NCBI GenBank assembly: GCA_008690995.1
Contig: VRMN01000004.1
Span: 1,674,001 to 1,738,000, forward strand
Reading direction: 5' to 3'
DNA: 64,000 nucleotides
Source: Porphyridium purpureum
Lineage: Eukaryota > Rhodophyta > Bangiophyceae > Porphyridiales > Porphyridiaceae
The notes under the pieces are model-generated. The model saw nothing but the letters and a program-made list of their open reading frames with translations. It was not told the origin of the DNA and searched no databases. A program made the translations under genes and the position numbers. Below, in pieces: positions 30,401 through 40,300 of this stretch (the stretch's first letter is position 1; the number at the start of each line of letters is the position of its first letter).

Positions 30401-31115
30401 AACCGAGGCAATGCCCGGGTCCGACTTGCGTGCGCTGGAGCCAGGCAAACAGCTCGTTCTTACGTTCCATGCAAATGTGGCCGACCATAATGCCGAGCTG
30501 CATCTTCTTGTGGAAACTGCTTTGACAACCGACGACACGAGCTCCACGGGCACTGGCCGCTGTGCTCGGCTTGTGATCAAGCCCAAGATTGCTGAGATTC
30601 TCAAGCCAGACCCATCCCTTACGCTTGCGGAATTTCTCACCGAGTCGCGCAAACTGGGAGGCATGTTTTCACAACAAGAGCGTGTTGAGCTTGCCGTGAA
30701 GGAGCAGCTTAGTCCCGAGCAGGCAGTGTATGCGTGGCAGGTTGACCTGAAACGTCGCGTGCTGGCGCGCACGAATATGGCAATGATTGGGTCTGGCCCA
30801 TACGCCGCGAGCCTCGACGACGACACCATTGCTTCTCACGCTTCTGCCAAGCGCCAGAGTCCAGCACAGCGCTTCTGCGCGCGACTTCCCGGCTCATCGA
30901 GCCGCGTGCTCCTGACGGTGGCTGTCGAGACCGCCACGCAGACACCGAGCCGATCATCAGGCGAGGGAGCAAGCCCAGACTCGCCTGAACAGACGCCGCA
31001 ACCGGAACCGTCGAAGCGTCCTGGAGGCGTGGTTGCGCATGTCTGCGCGCAGTGCGAAGACGTGCTGGTTGCTGCCAACCTTTTGGCCTCCATCCGCGCA
31101 TTCCTAGTGGCCTGA
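27480..31115 (+). CDS. AP3B: AP-3 adaptor complex beta subunit
   Basis: This 1,211-residue protein is the beta subunit of the AP-3 coat adaptor, which sorts cargo from the trans-Golgi or endosomes to the vacuole. Residues about 35-560 are the adaptin HEAT-repeat trunk, with LEAMKRLIALISLGKDASMF, VYLYLVHYAEQQPDVALLAI and SSPYVRKTAAYAISKVF. A Ser/Glu-rich hinge includes EDSEEEDDEEEEEDAA near residue 805-825, typical of AP-3 beta and a site of phosphorylation in animals. The C-terminal ~350 residues form the ear-like appendage. No intron. The ATG at 27480 follows a non-ATG upstream extension. VPS13, another membrane-traffic gene, lies 243 bp downstream in the same direction. Confidence 0.92.
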   Translation: MQPWAEGAGAMMQEASDMASAAVARLGAAMSDAQYFESSMVAPDVIRAQLDSKAVKDKLEAMKRLIALISLGKDASMFFPDVVKNVVAASLDVRKLVYLYLVHYAEQQPDVALLAINTFQKDLSDPSQLIRALALRVLSSVRVVTILQVVLLAITRAARDSSPYVRKTAAYAISKVFQIDPSCKDALYDPLAVLLADKSTVVLGSALAVHREVFPDDYSLIHPVFRKVCASMIDMDEWSQASSLTTMLYYARANFEQPRWTAGQGAGNVQITMDSDLERLLKAATPLLRCENCAVVLAAVALFFYLAPPPVFERVAISPLLRLVHSREIGVRTLALKSCAAIAQRPRLAAAIGPFMREFFVFADDVAVTRRLKLDILCELARSVNRVGNTVSAAGDGTALLREFKFYLSQSNSELQAAKAARAIGSLALRHQQTQRPGRASSANTALIEDCVSTLTQAVARSASESTVAESVFVLRQLLQRAPEQYQSALQRLAKLFCLRRVSASSARAAICWLIGEFQSLLDQFALGAESLRVAIMYFADANTDSEFKLQALGLAVKVFLYQENLQNAENSIDLQAIAVSSDTAARPASASDDQKLRDKVRLMVQHLFNLAKYDVDFDVRDRARLLSRLVLDVPPGCRAASGKACFALLTRKPSPLDATSTGASRRAVINEAAEEAEDDATLRAKDDSMKPEHEPILLTSLSFATDCAAPGYRAIPAWGSSLSDPELRRSAFDDTSAVAASASAGAGISSGMDALGTMGTASARAGSRSYSQSNGSTETGSSDLFGMHRRAQQSHISEAKFYEDQGDEDSEEEDDEEEEEDAARSPQKAVATSATSQITDLMSDLFGAPAVATGQSTSARASGGGGSLDWLSGFTSGITKQNYVTSDGDGDLDTSVYWTRVLDSWASGNDLDIDVDTAFPRTGSRFGHAWTVLHLRLTNRGKQALSRLQITCENKASESDNSSRQLELRPDPSTEAMPGSDLRALEPGKQLVLTFHANVADHNAELHLLVETALTTDDTSSTGTGRCARLVIKPKIAEILKPDPSLTLAEFLTESRKLGGMFSQQERVELAVKEQLSPEQAVYAWQVDLKRRVLARTNMAMIGSGPYAASLDDDTIASHASAKRQSPAQRFCARLPGSSSRVLLTVAVETATQTPSRSSGEGASPDSPEQTPQPEPSKRPGGVVAHVCAQCEDVLVAANLLASIRAFLVA

Positions 31116-31207
31116 GCGCCGCGCATCACGCATGCGTGCACACCACAGCCAGCACCAGCCGGGTGCTTGTTTCCTCTGCACCGCGTCTCGTAACGAAATA
31201 AAAACTC

Positions 31208-31265
31208 GCTGAACCGTTTGAGCCGTTTAAACCGTTAACGCCACAACCGCGGTTTTTTTTTTTTT
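31208..31265 (+). promoter_or_regulatory. AACCG-type motif cluster and poly-T before VPS13
   Basis: Three tandem AACCGTTT/AGCCGTTT/AACCGTTA copies lie at about 31211-31238, followed by a run of T at about 31252-31265. The gap from AP-3 beta is 243 bp, so this is the likely VPS13 promoter. Confidence 0.4.
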
Positions 31266-31358
31266 GTTCTTGGCGTGGCACGTGCGAGCATAGGCGTGGT
31301 GAGGCAGGCAAGCGCTGCGGTTGGAAGATTGGTGTGCGAAGGGAGGGGGCGCCGCGAG

Positions 31359-34300
31359 ATGCGATCGCTGGCTGCATGGCTGGCAGCGCTAGCGAACAAG
31401 TATGGCGCGCCCGTGCTTGCATTTCTGGACGGCGAGTTCAGCGAGTCGAATCTGTCCATTGTGCTGCTCCGCCGACGGCTCGTGCTGCGCAACCTCACGC
31501 TCAAGTGTGATGAGTTGGAGCGAAAGATTCTGCGTCGGCTGCGTGTGCCGCTCACCGTCAAGAGCTTTGTATTGTCCGAGCTGACTATCGAGCTGGGGCT
31601 CGATCTCACCATTCGGCTGCACATCAATGGCGTGCTGCTGACAATTCAGATGATGCAGCGCGTTTTCGAAGTTGACGACTTTATCGACGGCCCTGCACTG
31701 AAGCAATTCGTCAAAGACGTATGCAATAAGGATGCCAGCTTTCGCTCTGCGCTTCGAGCACTCGTTTTGCTCCGCCTGGCCCGGGGCTGGGAGCAAGACC
31801 AAGGCGAGGGTCACGCTGCACCCATCGACCCAAATCCGCGGCGTGTTACATCTGGCGGTGCGTTCTGGGAGCCGCTTGTCAGGTTTGCCGTGACGCGCGC
31901 AAAAGTCGAGCTCGAAAACTTGGTCGTGCGCTTCGAAGACTTGCCTCTCACCAAGGAAACAGAAAAGGATATTGCATTCGGCTGCGCCGTGGGCTGTCGA
32001 ATTCCGCGACTCATATTACGGCCATTTGACTCGCTCATGCAAACGCCTGGTCTGGACGACGCCGCGAATGCGGCTTTTTTCGCACCGGGCGGCATGGTAC
32101 GCGTGGGTGCGCACATCATGGGTCTCGAGCTGTATCTAGACACAGACGGCGTTGCCGCGAGTGCTGCCAAGCCAGCTGCACCTATCCTTGCTGGGTCGAA
32201 GCACGACCTCGCCATGTACTCCACGTGTACCTTTCTGCGCCCTGCGGACGTGCTGTGTCCCATTCGTGTCGGTGGCATCGATGAAGGCTTTAAAATCTAC
32301 TTTATTGCGCTCGTGAATGACTGGAACTTCCGAATGACCGAGACGCAATTCTACCGCGGTATTCGTGCTCTGATGCGCATCAACACGGTTGAAATGGAAA
32401 AGAGTTCGGCTTTTGCCGCCGCCTACAACGCGCGCTCTCTGAAGAACAGTTGGGCCTCGCCTCTTCAGCTCCTGCGCTATCGAAAGCGATTTCGCAAAAT
32501 TCTCACAGCTTCCAGTGGTGGATCAAGTGCAGTTGGAGCTCGCTCGTCGAATGCTACAGTAGGGAGCGCTAGGCAGAATGATCAGGCCGGAAATGGGCTC
32601 GATTCTACACGAGAAAGCCGCACACGCTCGCGCACGCGTTCACGTCATCCGCAGTGGGACAGCAGTGGCCCTGATGCAGAGCCAGTCTTGCATGGTGAAG
32701 GAGGAGGTTTGGTGAGGTCGTCGTCGTCACATGATGCTCTGGTACATGGGAAGAGCAGGAAAGCAGTGGCTTTTCAGGAGGAAGCGGCTGCCGCTAGAAA
32801 TCGTAAGGAAGACGAAAGCAAACGTTCTGCGGTCTCTGTGGCTGCGGCGGCGGATGGATCATCTCGCACCGGCGAACAAGCTTCTTCAATGTCGACACCG
32901 CTCCAGCACAGGCGAAGTAGAAGCTTGCTGAGCGAGGTGGTGAACCAGACACAAAGCGAGCAGCCGCGAAGCTTGACCCCGAAGCGCTCACAGCACTTGC
33001 GGAAAAGCAGCACGGCGTCGGAGACCATCATGGCTTCCTACACGCAGCGCCAGAACCAAGTAATATCACACCTTTCACCTCGTTGGAAGTATGCACTGAC
33101 TTGCGTGATTACAGACGTCACGGAGAGACGGCAGAGGCTGCGATCATCCTTCTTTGCCCAGCGCCGCGAGCGCAAAGAGTTGTACATCGCGGCTTACTCG
33201 GCATTTCATATCGAACTGAAGAAAGGCACTGAGAGTGCTGTCTTGGCCAGTGAGATGGAGTTGGAGCTTGAAGAGGTGCTTTTCTTTCGCTCGATTGCCG
33301 AGCAGCGCTTCCTGCGCAAAGCTTGCAGCCTCCCGGATGCCCGCGATGCGGACCTGCTTTATCCATTTCCCAAGCCAGGATCTTCAGAGTTCCAAGCACA
33401 AGATGCTGAGCTTGCGCTGCGGCACGCGTTTTCCGAGTGTCGCAACGAAATCAAGGAAACGTACGAGACATGGGAAGTAGGCAGCGTGAATGAGCAGCTG
33501 CAGCTGACTTGTCCTGTGCGGAGCTCATGTGACCTGCGGCTGCGCGTGGCGTTTCCGCGCTTCCATTTTGACATGCTCGAAGGCTCAGAGCTGGAAAAGC
33601 CCCGTATTGCGTTTTTGATCGAGGACGGGCGAGTGGATGTCAATGTAGGGCTTATTACCAAGTCAATCCTTGTAGACCTGGAAGTTGGCGCACTGACAGC
33701 CACAACTCCCGATGGGCGGCGCATGATTTGTCCGCGCGTGCAAAAGAGCGAGTCGCATTCATTGAGCGGTCGAACGCCGCATCCGCTTCCGAATTGGTAC
33801 ACTTCATATCTATCCTCGCGTGCGCGCAAGAACGCTGGTCTCGTGAATGCCCAGAAAGATCCGCTGCTATGGCTGGAGTTCCGCAACGACCAAGGACTCA
33901 GTGCGGCGCCTCAGATGCTTCATATGTTGTTAAACCCGATTGACGTGTACACAACGGCGCAGGACATCAAGTTTATATTTGTGTACTTTGTGGAACATCT
34001 CGTAGACACCAACAAGTCAGCTTACACGTCAAAAAGCTACGCCAAGACGCTGCATCGAGCCTTGCGCTCGATGGAGAAAGACTTACTGGGCGCACGCGGC
34101 TGTGGCTTTCTGTGGTCGCAGTTTGCACGCAACGTATTTTTAGACATTCGCATGCTGACACCGCGCGTTCACTGGGGCCGAGCGCCCTTTCTCACTGAGT
34201 ACTTTGACGCGTTATACACGGTTGATGCAGGTGAGCCGTTGCCGCGTGGTATCCGACCTTCGCGTCATGGGGTTTTGTGCTTTGAAATCAGTGGCGACTT

Positions 34301-37300
34301 TCAGTTGCTTTCGAAGGACCCCTCGCGGTTTTCGTCGCCCAGCTCGGCTGATACTGGCAATGATGATCCACAGGGCGGCAGCGTTTGGCAAAGTGACCCG
34401 GCGTACGCTGACCAGACATCTGACGCTCTTCAGCAGGCTGAATATTTAGAGATGAGCACATACGTTCAAGAGCACCGCATGGCTGCAAGCATATTCGCAG
34501 AGTCGTCTTCGTATGTACTTGATGACGAGGCGACGCCCGATCATGTTGAACTGCTCGATATTCGCATGCATGGCGTGCGAGCGGTAGGCTTTGTGCGCTT
34601 CGGCCTTGGCAATGTGGTCCAGTATCCCTTGCTCCAAGAGATGGGCATGAATGTTCAGGTTCGTCAAACACAGCTAGGTTATTCCTTGCGCAACATGACG
34701 GAAGTAGCGATTCACATGAGCCGTGCCAAAGTGTTGCAGCCCGTAGCAGGTACTGCTGACTTGGTTGCTTGCTTTGGCGAGTTCATTCCGGTGTTTGAGT
34801 GGGTAGGAACTGTCGTCGAGGCCGGCCCGCTTCCTTCATATGCCGGGTTTCCAGACCGCTTTGGCCGCCTCCCGGCGCCTTTTTTTGCCCTGCGGCGTGT
34901 CTTGTTGCGTAATTTTATGTTGCAGGATGTCCGTATCACCATAGAAGGGCTTGAGGCATCATTGTACCATGCAGGCGGTACCCTCAGCATTTTCTCCACC
35001 GAGCGCGACAATCATCATAGTGGCGGAGACGCGGATGATGGAAGCGAGCAGAGTGAGCTCGGTATTTCGCTGCAAGGTATGCAAATGCGTTTAGGCATCT
35101 ATTCAACTCTATCTCAGCGACTTGAACTACACGTAGATCGCATGGCTGCGTTCACGGGCTCAAGCGATTTGCCGTGGGCTATGCGGCGCCTTTTTGACCC
35201 ATTCGACATATCTGTGGAGCTTCTCCTTGCTTTGTGCGGCGACGTTACGACGGCCACAATTGTGCGCGTTGACATGGACGCGCTGCGGAGCGAGCTGTCT
35301 ATCTTCACTGTGTTTGAGTTGTTGCGCTTCATACGGCGACTGCTACTGGGTGTCGGCAAGAGTCCGGGCGCCGGCGGCGAGGCAGCTGCTCGCGAGGCTG
35401 CTAATGAGCAGCAAAGGAACTCTGAAAAGATCAAGGTTCTGCGTAGTGTCGGCATCGAACAGCTTTTGGCGCAGAAATGGCGTCACAGTCAGCGCAGCGA
35501 CTTTGTAGCCTCAGCTACCATTTCAGAATACGGCTCCACCAGATATCTCGTGGCGTCCGACAGCCTTGATGCTTATGACACTGACGGAGAAGGAAATCAG
35601 ACTCCTGACCAGCGTAAAGCACAACTCGCACTTGAGCGCTACCACGTGGTCTCGAAAGATGCTGATTTTCGGACGCTCTCACCGGATCAATTCGTACCGA
35701 GCGAATTTCTTTTCAGCTTCGTCCCCTTGAAAGCCGAGCATCGCTTAGATGCAGACGTTGGGACCGATGGCGGCGACGACACGGATGACAAGAACGCCGA
35801 CGTCAGCACAACATTGGAAAGAAAAGGACAGCGTCGCCTGAAACAAGAGGGAGAGTCAGATGACTACATTTTGATACAGTCGATGTTGTCGAGAGACGCG
35901 TATCTAAGCTGTGGCGACGAACTGTATCGGCATCTTGAGCAGCGCTCGCGGCCCGATGTCCAAGAAGAATTTAACTACCATGAGCATGCGCAAGCGCAGC
36001 TGGAAAGCAATGAGCCGTTTGAAGGTTCCAGCGTGTGCATGCAGGACCTGCCAGTGTATTCTGGCTCGGAGTCGATGCAACCGTACATGTGGCGCACCTG
36101 GGGTTGCTCGCGGCTCGCATTTGCCCTTCAACACTACTCGGGCCTGTTTCTAGCCGTTCGTGATCAACCGCAAGGGAACGGCACGCGCATGCGTCGCGTA
36201 GCCATATTGTCTTCGCGCCCGGCATACTTTTCGCTCACGAATATTTTGACCCAGTCGAATGCTTTTGTTGCGATGAACCTGCTCAAGAATTTCGCTCCTC
36301 TAGATCGTGACCCCGGTCTGCAAGCCGAAACCGGCAAAGGTGTGGATTTGTGCGAGGACGCAGGCGTACCGACGTCGTCCGGTACTGCGGGACCCGCACC
36401 AGTATCGTTGTCCATCCAACGGCAGCAGCAGCAGCAGCAGCAGCAACTGCAAGATATGTCACGCGGACTGGACAACCCGCCTCGCACAATATCGCAGCTC
36501 ATTGACTACGTGAAGCTCGTGCATGCACCGCGAAGCGTGCGCGAGAGCTTTTATGATACAGTTGCCAGCCTCGCGGTCACGATAGTCGACTTGGCATGCC
36601 CGGGCTTATCTGTCTGTTGGGTTACAAATAACTCAAAGATGCGACGTTCCACAAGCGGGTACATCAACTTGCTCATTCCCCATGAGCAAGGTGAGCCATT
36701 GCATACAGAACCGCCGGAGGCGTCCAATTCTCGTGACGGGCGCCTGGGTGCATTGCGGCGGACGTCGGGCCAAAATAACTCGCGGCGTGGAATAAGGGAT
36801 AACAGTTTGGAAGGAGTCATCATGACGGCAGTCGTTGAGCCGCTAAGCCTGGATTTGCGCGGCTTTAGTGCGAAGCTGTTGAATCATGCGGACGCTGAAG
36901 AGTCTCTCACCATCCGACTCGGGACAAAGGCAGTGGTGAGCTGGAACGATTTTGCTGGCGGCCGTGCGTCTGGGCCGGTTTTGCAGCTGTCATGTGACCT
37001 TGCGTTTCAGACCAATTCGGCAGAACCAGGCTTTGGCTTTGTGCGTATCCCGCGCATTTCCATCACCGTCAAACGGCCCTTCATAGAGTGGCTCGTACGT
37101 TTCCGCGCGCTCACGCTCGCCAAGGATTGGGCCGCGATGGGAGAGAACCAGAAGAGCGGTGGCAAGACAAACCCTAAGAATTCACACGATTTAGACCATG
37201 CTACTACAGAAGGTCCCTCGATGTTTACGTTGACGAATCTGACCGAAACAAGCGTTGAGTTTGGCATCATGCACATTCGTCCAGAATTCGAACTGGCATG

Positions 37301-40300
37301 CAAGCGGAAGCTGGAGGAGATGCGCGTGCACATGAAACGCGAGCAGGAGAAGAAGCGGCGCAATGCGTGCTATCAGATGCACGAGACTGACATCGAGCCG
37401 GACCTGTTTTTGATCCAGCAGGTTGATCCACAGCAACAGCTGGCGCATCTGGCACAGATTGAGCCGTACGACAGCAAGCTGCATACCAGCATTGTCTCGT
37501 CCGGGGAGCAATATGCGTTTGACATTTATCGCTACATTCGCGAGATTGAGAATCGAGCGCTGCTCGAGATGTTTGAAAATCTGTATGCTTTCCAAGAGAG
37601 CATCAAGAAAAGGAGCAGCTCCGGCGGCCGCGGCGGTGGTGGCAGCAGCGGAGGTGGCTCGGGTGGCGGAGATGGAGCAAGAAAAGCCGGGAAAAAGGAA
37701 GCCGAGCTAGAGTTTGAAGCAGTTTCGAAGACCGATGAGAATATCCAGATGCGTTTGCAGGACTTTTTGTACCGCCATTCGCGCCGGCTGGAGCTTCGCG
37801 TCGGAAACTTTGACGAGGTATATACAGTTTCGTTCGGTCAGCGTGGCACGTGCCTGCTCGAGCTCACGAAACCTGACAACACGACTTTGATGCATGGAAA
37901 CGGCGGCGCAAAGGTTTTGGGCGGGACCGCGGATTTGACCGGCAGTCAAAGTGATGCATTTGTTGATGACAAAACTAAGGTTGATATGAACAAGCGCATT
38001 GCTTCGATGGCATCATCAGGATCTGGACGGACGCTGTGGCGAGACAGTGCGCTGGCGCAGCCACCGCAGCCACCGCAGCAGCAGCAGCAGCAGCAGCTTC
38101 AACAGACGCAGTCAAAGGTGTCAAGGGCTTTGCTGTACCATGTGCGCATCGATCATTTGGGCGCCGTCCATATTTCGCTGCGCCCGCCACAGCTGCTGCG
38201 GAATCGTACAAGCTGTGGAATGCTTCGTGTGCGTAACTTGCGGAGCTCGTCTCAGGAGGGTTCCAGCGCGTCACTGTTTTTGAACAAAAGCGTCGTCAAG
38301 AAAGGCGCCGATGGGAGGGAAATGATCCTAAGCACCAAACTGCTTCCTGAGCAAGCCGAACTGGGCTACGGACTAGACCACGAACTCGACCGCATTAGCG
38401 TGAAACCCACATCACTTGAGTACGGCTACTCTGGGGCTCTCAAAGTGAGCGACATCCCGCTCAACACGAGAGAAATCTTGCAATGTGAACCAATCTGGGG
38501 TGTCAGACGAGTACACCCTACCGGCTCCACGGTTTCACTCGGTCGTTCGTTGCGACCAGATGTCGAAGGGCAAAGTCGATCTGAAGATGCCAGGACACAC
38601 GCGTTGGCGCTCTCGCCGAGAGCTCCCGTACCGAGCACCACTTCCGGTGATCACCCGAGCGACGCGGCGCGAAATGTGTCGCGGCTGCGCGCCGACCTCA
38701 AGGACAAATGCTTTTGCATTGGGCTAGCACGGGTGCCGTACCGAGGTACCATAATTAGTGCGTCATCTCGACTCGGCAGTTCCTCTGCATACTCTTCATC
38801 ACACGTCAATCAGCATGGTGACACGGGAAGTAGCGAAGCAAAGGTGATGCCGCTTACAGACCCCAACCCATCCCAAACGATGACGAACTCGGGCATGAGA
38901 GTAGGCGCGGATGGCGTGGAACTTCCTACAAGCATCGGCGCGAGCATCTACGATGTTGTCCTGGTGTCGCCCATGCACTTGCGGAATGAACTCAATTTTC
39001 CGCTTCACATTTTTTTCCTTCGTCAGTTTGCAGAGTACACTCGGTTGACACGGGCTCAGGCCACATCGTTGAAGGGAGCCGTCGGCGTCTCTTTGGTCGC
39101 TCACGCTGGCGCAGACGTACATGAGCTTCTGCCGGAGACTGAGTACCGAATGCTCATTCGCGACGTGAGTGGTGAATTCACATACGCATTGCGCTTTTCG
39201 TACGCCAAGGTGCAGGCCTGCAGAGCTGGACGCACCAGTGGAGGCAGAGCAGGCAAGCAAGCTCGACAAGATTACCTTTTTGATAAGGACTTGCGGATTA
39301 CAACTGGCTTCATCAACGTGCGCGGAGCGTATGACTCGTGGGGCACGCTGCGCGTTGAATTCTCTGCGGCCTATCGTGTCCACAATACGATGCAAGACTG
39401 TGTGATCAGGGTGAGCAACCGACCCAGCCCGATGGAAGCGCTGCCATCGACGCGCGCACTGGAGGGCTCGTCCTCGCTCATGGAGGTGTCGCACGGTGCG
39501 CCGATGTTCTGGAGTGCGTCGCATTTTTTCCTCGGCACGGACCAATGGAGCCGCTTGGAGGTGCGTCTGGCTTCTATGGCGAAGCGCGGCAAAACGGACG
39601 TCGAAATTTCAATCAAAAGTGGGAACTTATCGGGCGCCACGCACGTGCTTACTTTTGTGGTCGTGATGTCCAAGACCAAGTCCAAAATGGGCTCATTCAA
39701 GGATATCTACGTCTATCCGAAGTATCGGATCCAGAACTCGACGCTCGCAAGCGTGGAGCTGGTGGAGGAGCTCGACACGCATGCACTGCTTGGCAGCGGT
39801 AGCGAGAAGAACAGTAAGCCCGCACGGTGGAAGCTAGGGGCGCGAAAGACGGGCGGTGGCAGAGGAACCCAAACAAAGCAAGAGCAACAGGTTGCAGGAA
39901 GTGCCGCAGCTGGTGACTCTGTTTTTCTAAAGGAGGGTGAGACGCAGACTATGCACGGCCGTTCCGGTCATATCCACCGTTTACGCATTAAGCTGGCCGG
40001 ATATGAGTGGAGCGGGCCGCTGGAACCAGCCACTATGGGCTCGCACGCACTGTTTCTGCGTCTGGCGGAACACGGGCGTCGACTTGAGGGTGTGAGCATT
40101 CTACGGAACGCCAAGGCAAAAGCGGAGATGATTGGGGTTGACATTAATGAGCTGGGTCTACGCGTTGAGATCCAAATTCATAATCGACCGCGCTACGGCC
40201 CGCCCTTCCGCGTGGAGAATCTGACTGGCGGTGCCATCTACTTGTTCCAGGAAAAGTACGAGGAATGGGGCATTAGCGCAGAAATCGAACAAAACGCTTG